Part shown: positions 16,600 through 25,139 of the stretch, one piece after another
How positions within the stretch are numbered: the first letter of the stretch is position 1
How the letters are laid out: each line of letters begins with the position of its first letter
Source of the DNA: an uncultured Oscillospiraceae bacterium
GTDB lineage: Bacteria > Bacillota > Clostridia > Oscillospirales > Oscillospiraceae
NCBI GenBank assembly: GCA_934591895.1
Contig: CAKTPP010000001.1
Coordinates: 248,001 to 312,000, forward strand
DNA: 64,000 nucleotides
Direction: 5' to 3'
Position numbers and translations under genes: made by a program
Notes under the pieces: model-generated
What the model was told of the DNA's origin: nothing
Seen by the model: the letters and a program-made list of their open reading frames with translations, nothing else
Databases searched by the model: none

Positions 16600-17179
16600 C
16601 GAACGTTCATCCGGCTCGGGCTTTTTCAGCGCCAAGGACGAGAAGTCCGTTCTGGCCGGCGCGCACGACTATTTCGTCAACAACGTCCTGCCGAGCGATA
16701 TCAAGGCGTGCGTGCGCCGGATCAAGGCGCCGACGCTCTATGTCAACAATCACGACGAGACGTTTCTGCTCGTGCGCAGCGGCTGCGGCACGCTCACGGT
16801 CAACGGCGTGGACTACCGCCTCAAGCCGGACACGCTCGTCAACCTCGGGCCGTTTCACCGCTACCGCTATCAGCCGGACAGGGGGGAGACGCTCGAGATC
16901 GCCGAGAGCCGCATGAACAGCGGCACGTACGTCTATCTCGTGGCGAATCCCTATATGAAATTCGAGCAGTTTTATGTCCCGTCCGAGCCGCCTGTCGTGG
17001 CGCTGCACGGCCTGTACGCCGAGATCGCCAACGACGCCATGCGCGGCATCCTTGCCGAGACGGAGCGGCAGTCGCCCGATCAGCTCCAGCTGTGCTTCTG
17101 CTACATGATGGATCTGCTCGGCATCGTGACCGAAAAGATGCCGCGGGAATATTTCCACCAGTCTTCCGGTCGGATGTAG
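16592..17179 (+). CDS. Cupin-type sensor protein without DNA-binding domain
   Basis: A 195-residue protein resembling the sensor half of the preceding AraC regulator (FLLVRSGCGTLTVNG about 62-76, then a PDTLVNLGPFHRYRY strand pair) but ending after about 80 more helical residues with no helix-turn-helix. The ATG lies inside the last codons of the regulator gene (ATGGCTAA), with GGGGAGG upstream, so the two are translationally coupled and probably form a complex. It may be a ligand-sensing partner, an anti-activator, or a shortened AraC protein that lost its DNA-binding part. No frameshift is visible at the end. Confidence 0.72.
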   Translation: MANERSSGSGFFSAKDEKSVLAGAHDYFVNNVLPSDIKACVRRIKAPTLYVNNHDETFLLVRSGCGTLTVNGVDYRLKPDTLVNLGPFHRYRYQPDRGETLEIAESRMNSGTYVYLVANPYMKFEQFYVPSEPPVVALHGLYAEIANDAMRGILAETERQSPDQLQLCFCYMMDLLGIVTEKMPREYFHQSSGRM

Positions 17180-17205
17180 GAATTAACAGAAAATATCGTC
17201 AATGT

Positions 17206-17252
17206 TGACAAAGCCTCAAAAGCGGCGGAAGCCGTCTTTTGGGGCTTTGTCA
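17206..17252 (+). terminator. Long inverted repeat after the regulator pair
   Basis: TGACAAAGCC...CAAAA...CGGC pairs with GCCG...TTTTG...GGGCTTTGTCA around GGAA, forming a stem of about 20 bp. A short T4 run follows soon after. It probably ends the regulator transcript and is symmetric enough to work in both directions. Confidence 0.6.
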
Positions 17253-17456
17253 GTTTTGCCACGAAATCTGTTGTGAAATCTTATTTTTTGTCGTTTTTAA
17301 CGATAGAAAAACAGGAGGCAACGCCCGAAAGAAAACCGAAACTAATGTTAAAATATTATCGTTCCTTAACAAAAGCACAACTGCTGGTGTGTGTCCGGGG
17401 GGACGGGAAACCTCCGGAAAAAGTCAAAGATTTGCGTTAAGAAAGGACAAAGAATC
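17253..17456 (+). promoter_or_regulatory. Leader and promoter region of the baiA operon
   Basis: AT-rich region that should hold the promoter of the long rightward operon; no -35/-10 pair stands out. It carries an inverted pair AACGATA (17299-17305) and TATCGTT (17357-17363), a hairpin TCCGG...CCGGA (17394-17418), and a 31-codon open frame (ATG 17345, TAA 17438-17440) ending 16 nt before baiA. That small frame has no well-placed ribosome binding site. Confidence 0.4.
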
Positions 17457-18224
17457 ATGTTTGAAAATGAATTCAAAGGCAAAGTCGTTCTGGTAACCGG
17501 CGGCAGCCGCGGCATCGGTTTCGCAGCCGTCAAGGGCTTCCTCGCAGCCGGCGCGAAGGTCTACTTCCTCAGCCACTACGAAGAGACCGGCGCAAAGGCG
17601 CTGACTGCCCTCAAGGAGATCAACCCCGACTACGAGGTCATGACCAAGGCGATCGATCTGTGCGACTACAAGGCCGTGCAGGAGCTGTATAAAGAGATCA
17701 TTGCCAAGTGGGGCCGTCTGGACGTGCTCGTCAACAATGCCGGCACCGACAACAGCACCTGGCTGACCAAGCTCAAGCAGTCCGAGTGGGACGCCGTCTG
17801 CAACCTGAACATGAAGGGTCCCTACACCATGATGAAGTACGCGATCCCGCACCTGGTCAAGACCAAGGGCTGCATCGTCAACACCGCTTCCGTCGCCGGC
17901 GTTTACGGCTGCCCGACCGGCCTGCCGTACCCCGCCAGCAAGGCCGGCCTGATCGCCATGACCAAGTCCGTCGCTTACTCCTTCGCCGACAAGGGCGTGC
18001 GTGTCAACGCCGTCGCTCCGGGCGTTGTCAACACCGACATGGTCGCCAATATGCCGCAGTTCGCCAAGGACTCCGTCGGTGATACCATCCCGATGAAGCG
18101 CTTCGCCGAGCCCGAGGACATCGCCAACGGCATCCTGTTCCTGTCCTCCAGCGCTGCGTCCTACGTCACCGGCGTCTGCCTGCAGATCGACGGCGGCTAT
18201 CGTCCGAACAACCAGCCGAAGTAA
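17457..18224 (+). CDS. baiA: Short-chain dehydrogenase, BaiA-like 3alpha-hydroxy bile acid(-CoA) dehydrogenase
   Basis: A 255-residue classical SDR: TGGSRGIG (14-21), NNAG (93-96), catalytic Ser145, Tyr158 and Lys162. The stretches NTASVAGVYG, YPASKAG and VAPGVVNTDM followed by PMKR closely follow C. scindens BaiA2, which oxidises the 3alpha-hydroxyl at the start and reduces the 3-oxo group at the end of the pathway. It is the first gene of the rightward operon with baiB 83 bp downstream, and a GC-rich hairpin lies between them. Other 3-hydroxysteroid dehydrogenases are possible, but position and motifs favour BaiA. Confidence 0.85.
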   Translation: MFENEFKGKVVLVTGGSRGIGFAAVKGFLAAGAKVYFLSHYEETGAKALTALKEINPDYEVMTKAIDLCDYKAVQELYKEIIAKWGRLDVLVNNAGTDNSTWLTKLKQSEWDAVCNLNMKGPYTMMKYAIPHLVKTKGCIVNTASVAGVYGCPTGLPYPASKAGLIAMTKSVAYSFADKGVRVNAVAPGVVNTDMVANMPQFAKDSVGDTIPMKRFAEPEDIANGILFLSSSAASYVTGVCLQIDGGYRPNNQPK

Positions 18225-18239
18225 TTTTCCGAAGCCGCT

Positions 18240-18268
18240 GATCCCGCCCGCCGAGGGCGGGCGGGATC
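18240..18268 (+). other. Intercistronic hairpin baiA/baiB
   Basis: GATCCCGCCCGCC pairs perfectly with GGCGGGCGGGATC (13 bp, 3-nt loop). No T run follows, so read-through into baiB is expected; it may protect or punctuate the transcript. Confidence 0.6.
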
Positions 18269-18307
18269 GGCGTATGCCAAATTCAGCGCTGTCAGGAAGT
18301 GATGGAG

Positions 18308-19828
18308 ATGCGCACGAAGCATTTTAACATTTTCAATACCGGCACGGAGAGCTTCTTCACCCCCGGCACGCAGCTGGCGAACATCGCCCGCGTGAAGCCG
18401 GACGCTCCGGCAGTCATCTACGTTTCCCCGGAAAACAAGGAGACGGTCATGACATGGCAGGAGCTGCACGAGCTCTCGAACCGCATTGCATGGTATCTGC
18501 TCGATCAGGGCATCGGCCCGGGAAAGAGCGTGCTCGCCGCGCTGCCGAACATCCCGACGCACATCGCGCTCGCGTTCGGCATCTGGAAGACCGGCGCGTG
18601 CTATGTTCCGGTCTCGAACCGTGCGCCGCAGCGCAACCTTATGGAGATCTGCACCTGCGTCTCTCCGGCGCTCGTCATCACCAACCGCAAAAAGCCCGAC
18701 GGTTATCCCGGCCTGAGCACCGCGGAGCTCAAAACGCTCTGCGCCGGATACTCCGCGCAGCTGCCGCCCGATGTGCTTGCCGTTCCCAACCTTGCCAACT
18801 GCTCCGGAGGCACGACGGGGAAGACCAAGGTCATCGAGCAGGATATGCCGGCGGGGGAGAGCGACGAAGGGCTGCGGACGTGGTTCGCCGTGTCCGGTAT
18901 GCGCTTTGAGATGCGCCAGCTGCTCGCGGGCCCGCTGTTTCACGGCGCGCCGCACTCGGCGGCCTTCAACGGCCTCTACTGCGGCAACACGCTCGTCATG
19001 CCGGCCAAACTCGACGCCGAGACGATCGTGCGGCTGATCAAAAAGTACCGCATCGAGTACGTTCAGATGGTGCCGACGCTCATGCAGCGCATCAGCCGCA
19101 TGCCCGGCTTCCGAAAGGAAGACCTTGCGAGCATCGAGGTGCTGTGCCATACCGGTGGCGTCTGCTCGCAGGATCTCAAGCGTGAGTGGCTCGAGATCAT
19201 CCCGCCAGAGCGCCTGTACGAGATGTATGCCATGACTGAGTGCATCGGCATGACGTCCATCCGCGGCGACGAGTGGCTGCGCCACCCCGGCAGCGTCGGC
19301 AGAATGCACTGCGGCCGCGTCGCGATCCGCGGCGAGGACGGCAGGGAGCTGCCGCACGGCGAGATCGGCGAGATCTATATGTCGTGGGGCGATAACAGCC
19401 CGCGCGTGACCTACAAGAACATGCCGCCGCTTCCGGTGGACAGCGAAGGCTTCCGCAGCGTCGGCGACATGGGCTATGTGGATCCGGACGGCTATCTGTA
19501 CTTTGCAGACCGCCGCAGCGACATGATCGTCACCGGCGGAGAGAACGTCTTTGCCGCCGAGGTCGAGATGGTGCTCAAAAAGCACCCCAAAGTGGTTGAC
19601 GCCGTGGTCATCGGCCTGCCAGATCCGGATTGGGGTCACCGCATCCACGCCATCGTGGAGACGAACGCCCCGGTCGGGAGCAAGGAGCTGATCCGCTTTG
19701 CGCTCAACTACCTCCCCCCGTACAAGATCCCCAAATCCATTGAATTTGCGGATCATATCCCCGTCAACGAAAACGGGAAGATCGTGCGCAGCAAGCTGAT
19801 CGAGGAGAGCCTCGCCAAGGGCTACTGA
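18308..19828 (+). CDS. baiB: Bile acid-CoA ligase BaiB
   Basis: A 506-residue acyl-CoA synthetase/AMP-ligase. Motifs: phosphate-binding SGGTTGKTK (166-174), LFHGAPHSAAF (210-220), YEMYAMTE (304-311), DRRSDMIVTGGENVF (401-415) and C-terminal NGKIVR with Lys491. SGGT(S/T)GK in place of the usual SGTTGxPK, and the GPLFHGAPHSAAFNG block, are shared with C. scindens BaiB, which makes the CoA thioester of C24 bile acids. Three in-frame starts (GTG 18299, ATG 18302, ATG 18308) are close; AGGAAG lies 8 nt before 18308. Confidence 0.9.
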   Translation: MRTKHFNIFNTGTESFFTPGTQLANIARVKPDAPAVIYVSPENKETVMTWQELHELSNRIAWYLLDQGIGPGKSVLAALPNIPTHIALAFGIWKTGACYVPVSNRAPQRNLMEICTCVSPALVITNRKKPDGYPGLSTAELKTLCAGYSAQLPPDVLAVPNLANCSGGTTGKTKVIEQDMPAGESDEGLRTWFAVSGMRFEMRQLLAGPLFHGAPHSAAFNGLYCGNTLVMPAKLDAETIVRLIKKYRIEYVQMVPTLMQRISRMPGFRKEDLASIEVLCHTGGVCSQDLKREWLEIIPPERLYEMYAMTECIGMTSIRGDEWLRHPGSVGRMHCGRVAIRGEDGRELPHGEIGEIYMSWGDNSPRVTYKNMPPLPVDSEGFRSVGDMGYVDPDGYLYFADRRSDMIVTGGENVFAAEVEMVLKKHPKVVDAVVIGLPDPDWGHRIHAIVETNAPVGSKELIRFALNYLPPYKIPKSIEFADHIPVNENGKIVRSKLIEESLAKGY

Positions 19829-19900
19829 CCGGCGCTGCACACAGGAAAGAAACCAGACTGTCCACGGCAAATGCCGAATCATCAGACAGGAGAATACACT

Positions 19901-21364
19901 ATGGAAAACAACAAAAATTACATGAAAGGCTTTGTGCCGTATGCTGTTGCAGCGGCTATCCTCAGCCTTTGCGGCGGCTTCACCGCTTCGGTGCCGACCG
20001 CGATCTCCAACGCTTGGGACGTTCCTGCGTCCCTGACGTTCATCACGCTGGCTTACTCCCTCGCCGCCGCTGCCATGGCGCCGATCATGGGCAAGCTCGG
20101 CGGTGCGATCGGCCGCAGAAAGATGCTGCTCGGCGCGATGGCGCTCTACACCGTCGGTCAGGCGCTCATCGCCATCTGCCCGCAGAACGTCCCGCTGCTG
20201 CTCGTGTTCCGCTTCATGGTCGGTATCGGCGCTGCCGGCATCGCCCCGGTCGTCATGTCCTACATCATGATGGAGTTCCCGCCCGAGAAGATGGGTCAGG
20301 GCTTCACGATCTACATGGCGCTGGCCTGCGGCATGGTCATCTTTGGACCCACCCTCGGCGGTATCGTCATGAAAGTCATCGGCACGGCCAGCGCATGGCG
20401 TATCGTCATGTGGATCTGCGTCGCGCTGTGCGTGATCTCGTTCCTCATCTGCTTTGCAAAAGTCAAGGATAACCCGAACATCCCCAAGGGCTCTATGAAG
20501 GGCTTTGACTGGGCGGGCGCCGTGTTCGTCCTGCTCATGTTCGGCGCGCTCGTCTGCGTGCCCACCTTCGGCCAGCAGAACGGCTGGGCCAGCGCTGCGA
20601 CGCTCGCGTCCATCGGCGTGGCCGTCGTCGGTCTGATCGTCCTGTTCCTCGTTGAGAAGAAGGCTGCCAGCCCGATCCTCAACGGCAAGTTCATCGCCCG
20701 CAAGAACTTCGTGCTCCCCGTGGTGATCATGTTCCTCACGCAGGGTCTCATGACGGCCTGCCTGACCGAGATCATCTACTTTGGCTACGCCATCAACAAA
20801 GCCACCGTCGCTGCGGTTGCCATGAGCATTGAGTACCTCGGCATGGCCATCGGCACCATCGTCCTCGGACCCATGGCCGATAAGAAAGAGCCCAAGATCG
20901 TCGCTGCGATCGCGCTCGTGTTCGTTGCCATCGGCTCTCTGATCATGCTCTTCATCGGCGAGAATGCCGGCATCCTCATGATGGGCGGCGCGCTGTTCTT
21001 CGTCGGTCTCGGCCTCGGCGGCAACACCACCATCTTCATGAAGGTCGCTCTGTCCGGCGTTGCTCCGGCTGAGTCCTCCTCCGCTTCCGGCACGTTCAAC
21101 GTCTTCAAGGATATGTGCGCTCCGTTCGGCGTCGCCATCTTCGTGCCTATGTTCGTCACCGGCATGGCGACGAAGGGCACTGTCATTGCCAAGGCCGCAG
21201 CCGAAGCAGGCAAGGCTATGGACGAGGCTGCGATCAAGGCCGCTGCCGCTGCCAGCTCCCTGCACTCTGTGGCGCTCGTGCAGCTCATCTGCGTCGTCGT
21301 CGGCATCGTGATCTGCTTCCTGATCCCGCGCGTGCACAACAAGGCTGAAGCCTCCAAAGAGTAA
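19901..21364 (+). CDS. baiG: Major facilitator transporter, BaiG-like bile acid uptake
   Basis: A 487-residue MFS protein with 12-14 hydrophobic segments; motif-A-like GKLGGAIGRRKMLLG follows the second segment, and a Glu/Lys/Ala-rich loop with KAAAEAGKAMDEAA interrupts the last part. C. scindens BaiG is a proton-dependent importer of unconjugated bile acids. Placement between baiB and baiF gives the assignment; sequence alone shows only an MFS transporter. AGGAG lies before ATG 19901. Confidence 0.8.
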   Translation: MENNKNYMKGFVPYAVAAAILSLCGGFTASVPTAISNAWDVPASLTFITLAYSLAAAAMAPIMGKLGGAIGRRKMLLGAMALYTVGQALIAICPQNVPLLLVFRFMVGIGAAGIAPVVMSYIMMEFPPEKMGQGFTIYMALACGMVIFGPTLGGIVMKVIGTASAWRIVMWICVALCVISFLICFAKVKDNPNIPKGSMKGFDWAGAVFVLLMFGALVCVPTFGQQNGWASAATLASIGVAVVGLIVLFLVEKKAASPILNGKFIARKNFVLPVVIMFLTQGLMTACLTEIIYFGYAINKATVAAVAMSIEYLGMAIGTIVLGPMADKKEPKIVAAIALVFVAIGSLIMLFIGENAGILMMGGALFFVGLGLGGNTTIFMKVALSGVAPAESSSASGTFNVFKDMCAPFGVAIFVPMFVTGMATKGTVIAKAAAEAGKAMDEAAIKAAAAASSLHSVALVQLICVVVGIVICFLIPRVHNKAEASKE

Positions 21365-21401
21365 AAAGAGTAATTTCTTCCGACCAATCAACCTCATTCA
21401 G

Positions 21402-21414
21402 TGCGATACGCACA
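21402..21414 (+). other. Short intercistronic hairpin baiG/baiF
   Basis: GTGCG-ATA-CGCAC, a 5-bp stem just before the first CoA-transferase gene. It is the smallest of the hairpins found in the gaps of this operon. Confidence 0.35.
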
Positions 21415-21433
21415 GAAAGGATTGTCATCTAAC

Positions 21434-22792
21434 ATGAAAGAAATCGACAACAAACTGACTCAGAAATTCGATGAGTATCCTTCCTTTGGCGTTCTCAAGG
21501 GCGTCAAGGTCTTCGTGACCGGCACGAATATCGCCGGCCCCTTCGCCGGCTGCCTCATGGCCGAGATGGGCGCGAAGGTCCTGCAGGCCGAGGCTCCGAC
21601 CATCGCCTGCCAGACCCGCGGCACCCTCGCGTGGAGCCAGAACCACCGCAACGAGTACTCCATCACCATCAACTCCGCCAGCCCCGCCGGCAAGAAGATC
21701 TTCCTCAAGTGCATCGAGTGGGCCGACATCTGGATCGAGGCCGGCCGTCCGGGCTCCTACGCCAAGCGCGGCCTGACCGACGAGGTCTGCTGGAAGCACA
21801 ACAAGAAGCTCGCCATCGTGCACGTGTCCGGCTACGGCCAGTTCGGCCCGGCCAAGAACAAGCCCTCCTACGACGTCTCCGGTCAGGCCATGGGCGGCTA
21901 CATGTACATGAACGGCGTCTCCCCGACGTCCGGCCCGCTGAAGGTCAACCCGTACCTGTCCGACTACATCACCGCTTACAACGCCTGCATGGTCGCGCTC
22001 GCCGGCTACATCAACGCCAAGAACAGCGGCGAGGGTGATTCCTGCGACGTCGCGCAGTACGACACCATGTTCCGCCTGCTCGACAACTACCCGGCCAACT
22101 GGTTCAACAAGGGCTACCCGCAGCAGGGCGAGCCCGTGCCGTTCCGCACCGGCAACAAGAGCGACCAGGCTGCCTGCTTCTCCTTCTACGACACGAAGGA
22201 AGGCAACGCCATGTTCGTTGCGATCGTCGGCCAGGGTCCTGTCACCCGCGGCTACCCGATCATCGGCATGGGCAAGCCCGGCGTCACCGAGGGCATCCCG
22301 AAGAACTGCACCGGCTTCCCGCTGTTTGACCCCCGCGGCAAGAAGGCGGACGAGCTGTGCGCGAAGTTCTGCGCCGAGCGCACCTGCGACGAGCTCGAGG
22401 AGATCTTCAACAAGGCCGGCATCCCGTGCCAGCGCGCTTACGGCCCGGCCGACATCGAGAAGGATCCGCAGTACGAAGCCCGCGAGAACATCGTCGAGTG
22501 GGATGACCAGTGCTTCGGCAAGATGAAGGGCATCGGCGTCACGAACATCTTCAAGAAGAACCCGTCCCAGATCGTGGCTTCCGCGCCGTGCTTCGGCGAG
22601 CACAACCGCGAGGTTCTCAAGGACTTTGGCTACACCGACGAGGAGATCGACGCGCTCTACAAGAAGGGTGAGCTCGCGACTTGGACGCCGGCGGACACTG
22701 CCCGCATCAAGAACTTCGTTGAGTGGCACTTCTTCTGGGATCCGGAGCGTCAGGCCAAGCGCATCGGCCTGGAGTATCCCCCGAAAAAGTAA
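21434..22792 (+). CDS. baiF: Bile acid CoA transferase, BaiF-type (copy 1)
   Basis: A 452-residue class III (CaiB/formyl-CoA transferase family) enzyme. Family features: FVTGTNIAGPFAGC near the N-terminus, WADIWIEAG, VHVSGYGQFGP, and CDVAQYDTMFR with Asp210 where the family has its catalytic aspartate. BaiF moves CoA from the dehydroxylated product to a new bile acid. The start at 21434 has AGAAAGGA about 12 nt upstream. A near-duplicate lies 115 bp downstream; both keep the aspartate, so neither is obviously dead. C. scindens also has two relatives, BaiF and BaiK, but in separate operons. Confidence 0.88.
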   Translation: MKEIDNKLTQKFDEYPSFGVLKGVKVFVTGTNIAGPFAGCLMAEMGAKVLQAEAPTIACQTRGTLAWSQNHRNEYSITINSASPAGKKIFLKCIEWADIWIEAGRPGSYAKRGLTDEVCWKHNKKLAIVHVSGYGQFGPAKNKPSYDVSGQAMGGYMYMNGVSPTSGPLKVNPYLSDYITAYNACMVALAGYINAKNSGEGDSCDVAQYDTMFRLLDNYPANWFNKGYPQQGEPVPFRTGNKSDQAACFSFYDTKEGNAMFVAIVGQGPVTRGYPIIGMGKPGVTEGIPKNCTGFPLFDPRGKKADELCAKFCAERTCDELEEIFNKAGIPCQRAYGPADIEKDPQYEARENIVEWDDQCFGKMKGIGVTNIFKKNPSQIVASAPCFGEHNREVLKDFGYTDEEIDALYKKGELATWTPADTARIKNFVEWHFFWDPERQAKRIGLEYPPKK

Positions 22793-22811
22793 ATCTTAGC
22801 GCAAATAGACG

Positions 22812-22853
22812 GTAAGCTGTCAACATGGGCTTCTGCCCATGCTGGCAGCTTAT
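22812..22853 (+). other. Intercistronic hairpin between the two baiF genes
   Basis: A 19-bp stem from 22812-22830 and 22835-22853 with one mismatch, two G-U pairs and a TTCT loop; the core is CATGGGC/GCCCATG. No T run follows. It may stabilise the upstream part of the message or mark a processing point. Confidence 0.65.
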
Positions 22854-22907
22854 CTTGAATCCGGAGAAATCTGTAGAAAAACACAACAAAAAGGAGGCAC
22901 AGCATAC

Positions 22908-24275
22908 ATGAGTTTCAAAAAAATTGACTGCAACCTCACGCAGAAGTTCAGCGAATACCCCGATTTCGGCGTTCTCAACGGCGTCAAGGTCTTTGTGTCC
23001 GGCACGGCGATTGCCGGCCCCTTTGCCGGCTGCCTGATGGCGGAAATGGGCGCAAAGGTGCTCCAGTCCGAGGCGCCCAAGATCTCCTGCGGCACGCGCG
23101 GTACGACCGGCTGGTCGCAGAACCACCGCAACGAGTACTCCATCACGTGCAACCCGCGCACGCCCGCCGGCAAGAAGATCTTCAAAAAGTGCCTCGAATG
23201 GGCCGATATCTGGATCGAGTCCAGCAAGGCCGGCACCTATGCCAAAATGGGGCTCACCGACGAGGTGTGCTGGGGCGTCAACAGCAAGCTGTGCATCGTG
23301 CACGTCTCCGGCTACGGTCAGACGGGCCCGTATAAGTCCAAGGCATCCTACGACGTCTCCGGTCAGGCGATGGGCGGTTATATGTACATGAACGGCGTGT
23401 CCCCGACGGATGTGCCGCTGAAGGTCAACCCCTATCTGTCCGACTATGTCACGGCCTACAACGCCTGCATGACCGCGCTCTCGGCGTACATCCACGCGCT
23501 CAAGACCGGACAGGGCGAATCGTGCGACGTCGCGCAGTACGACACCATGTTCCGACTGCTCGATAACTATCCGGTGCTCTGGTACAACAAGGGCTATCCG
23601 AAGGACGGCGAGCCCGTGCCCTACCGTACCGGCAACCACTCCGACCTTGCGGCCTGCTTCTCGTTTTACACCACGAAGGACAACAAGCAGCTCTTCGTCG
23701 CCATCAACGGCCCCGGACCGGTCGAGAAGGGCTATCCCATCATCGGCGTCGGCACGCCGGGCGTGACGCCCGGTCTGCCGAAGGGCATACCCGGCTTCCC
23801 GCTCAACACCCCCATGGGGCAGAAGGCGGATCAGGCGCTCACGGATTTCTGCGCGCAGCACACCTGTGCCGAGCTTGAGGAGATCTTCAACAAGGTCGGC
23901 ATCCCGAACCAGCGCGCCTATGAGCCGGGCGACATCGAAAACGACCCGCAGTATGCCGAACGCGAGAATCTCGTCGAGTGGGAGGATCAGATCTTCGGCG
24001 AGATGAAGGGTATCGGCATCACGAACCGCTTCAAGAACAACCCCTCGCAGATCGTGGCTTCCGCGCCGTGCTTCGGCGAGCACAACCGCGAGGTGCTGCA
24101 GGAGTTCGGATACACCGACAAGGAGATCGACGACCTCTACAAGAAGGGCGAGATCGTGACGTGGACGCCGGCGGACACCGCCCGCATCCGTCACCTGCCC
24201 GATTGGGGCTTCTTCTGGGACACCGAGCGCCAGTGCGAGCGCATCGGCATGGAGTGGCCGCTCAAGGACGAGTGA
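22908..24275 (+). CDS. Bile acid CoA transferase, BaiF/BaiK-type (copy 2)
   Basis: A 455-residue class III CoA transferase closely similar to the gene just upstream along its whole length (both have the NHRNEYSIT, YLSDY, DVAQYDTMFRLLDNYP and ASAPCFGEHNREVL segments). The putative catalytic residue is Asp212. AAGGAGG lies before ATG 22908. The pair arose by tandem duplication; differences cluster in the N-terminal third and around residues 240-300, where substrate choice could differ. It may act on another bile acid epimer or be redundant. Confidence 0.85.
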   Translation: MSFKKIDCNLTQKFSEYPDFGVLNGVKVFVSGTAIAGPFAGCLMAEMGAKVLQSEAPKISCGTRGTTGWSQNHRNEYSITCNPRTPAGKKIFKKCLEWADIWIESSKAGTYAKMGLTDEVCWGVNSKLCIVHVSGYGQTGPYKSKASYDVSGQAMGGYMYMNGVSPTDVPLKVNPYLSDYVTAYNACMTALSAYIHALKTGQGESCDVAQYDTMFRLLDNYPVLWYNKGYPKDGEPVPYRTGNHSDLAACFSFYTTKDNKQLFVAINGPGPVEKGYPIIGVGTPGVTPGLPKGIPGFPLNTPMGQKADQALTDFCAQHTCAELEEIFNKVGIPNQRAYEPGDIENDPQYAERENLVEWEDQIFGEMKGIGITNRFKNNPSQIVASAPCFGEHNREVLQEFGYTDKEIDDLYKKGEIVTWTPADTARIRHLPDWGFFWDTERQCERIGMEWPLKDE

Positions 24276-24287
24276 TCCCCGCACACC

Positions 24288-24316
24288 GGATGGGCTGCGG
24301 TTCGCCCGGCCCGTCC
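24288..24316 (+). other. Intercistronic hairpin baiF2/SDR
   Basis: GGATGGGC pairs with GCCCGTCC (one G-U) with further pairing possible in the loop; no T run. Confidence 0.4.
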
Positions 24317-24347
24317 GCCGCATTCTATATCAGCAAAGGAGAAACAA

Positions 24348-25133
24348 ATGGGTAGACTTGATGGAAAAGTCTGTTTCGTCACCGGCGCCGGTTCCGGCAT
24401 CGGCGCCAAGACTGCCGAGCTCTTCGCACAGGAGGGCGCGAGCGTCATCATGGCGGATATGCATGAGGAAAACCTCAGCAAGGTCGCGGCCGACATTCAG
24501 GCTGCGGGCGGCGAGGTCATGACGGCTGTCGTCAACATCACCGACAACGATGCCGTGAAGGCGGCATTCGCGGCCGGTGTGGAAAAGTACGGCAAGATCG
24601 ACGCGCTGGCCAATATCGCCGGTGTGCTCGATGTGGCCATGCGGCCGATCGACGATTTTCTCACCAGCGACCTGGACACGACCCTGACCGTGAACGTCAA
24701 GGGCACGATGTACGTCACCCGCGCGGCTGTCAAGCAGTTCATCGCGCAGGGCTACGGTACGATCGCGACCGTCGCCTCCGTCGGCGGCGTGAACGGCAAC
24801 GGCAGCGCCGCCTACACGGTCTCGAAGGGCGCGGAGGTCGCGCTGACCAAGCACATCGCGCTGCGCTTTGCCAACGGTGAGCAGAAGATCCGCGCCAACT
24901 GCGTGTGCCCCGGCACGGTCATGACCCCTATGACCACGCGCGCCATGAAGGCCAGAGGCAAGTACACGAAGGCCGCCAAGGCCATGCAGGCCTCCACCGC
25001 AAAGCACTCCACGCTCGACGTGGGCACGTGCTCGGATCTCGACATCGCCAAGATCCTGCTGTTTTTGTGCAGCGACGATTCTGCGCCGCTCAACGGTCAG
25101 GCGCTCGTTGCCGATTACGGCGCAAACCTCTGA
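24348..25133 (+). CDS. Short-chain dehydrogenase in the bai operon, substrate unknown
   Basis: A 261-residue classical SDR: TGAGSGIG (12-19), an acidic residue after the second strand (Asp37, favouring NAD), ANIAG (88-92) in place of the usual NNAG, Ser144, Tyr156 and Lys160. The sequence differs clearly from the BaiA-like and 7alpha-HSDH-like genes beside it, with a Lys/Ala-rich stretch near 205-220 in the substrate-lid region. It may oxidise or reduce a 3beta-, 7beta- or 12-hydroxyl, or act on another steroid. AAAGGAG lies before ATG. Confidence 0.78.
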   Translation: MGRLDGKVCFVTGAGSGIGAKTAELFAQEGASVIMADMHEENLSKVAADIQAAGGEVMTAVVNITDNDAVKAAFAAGVEKYGKIDALANIAGVLDVAMRPIDDFLTSDLDTTLTVNVKGTMYVTRAAVKQFIAQGYGTIATVASVGGVNGNGSAAYTVSKGAEVALTKHIALRFANGEQKIRANCVCPGTVMTPMTTRAMKARGKYTKAAKAMQASTAKHSTLDVGTCSDLDIAKILLFLCSDDSAPLNGQALVADYGANL

Positions 25134-25139
25134 TATGTC

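Noticed and set aside
16592..17179. Second regulator as a pseudogene
   Set aside because: The frame is intact, has a good ribosome binding site and no HTH remnant follows it, so loss by frameshift is not shown.
18197..21397. A 1066-codon minus-strand frame opposite baiB and baiG
   Set aside because: Low-complexity His/Asp/Arg-rich translation with no domain; the plus strand holds clear BaiB and MFS genes.
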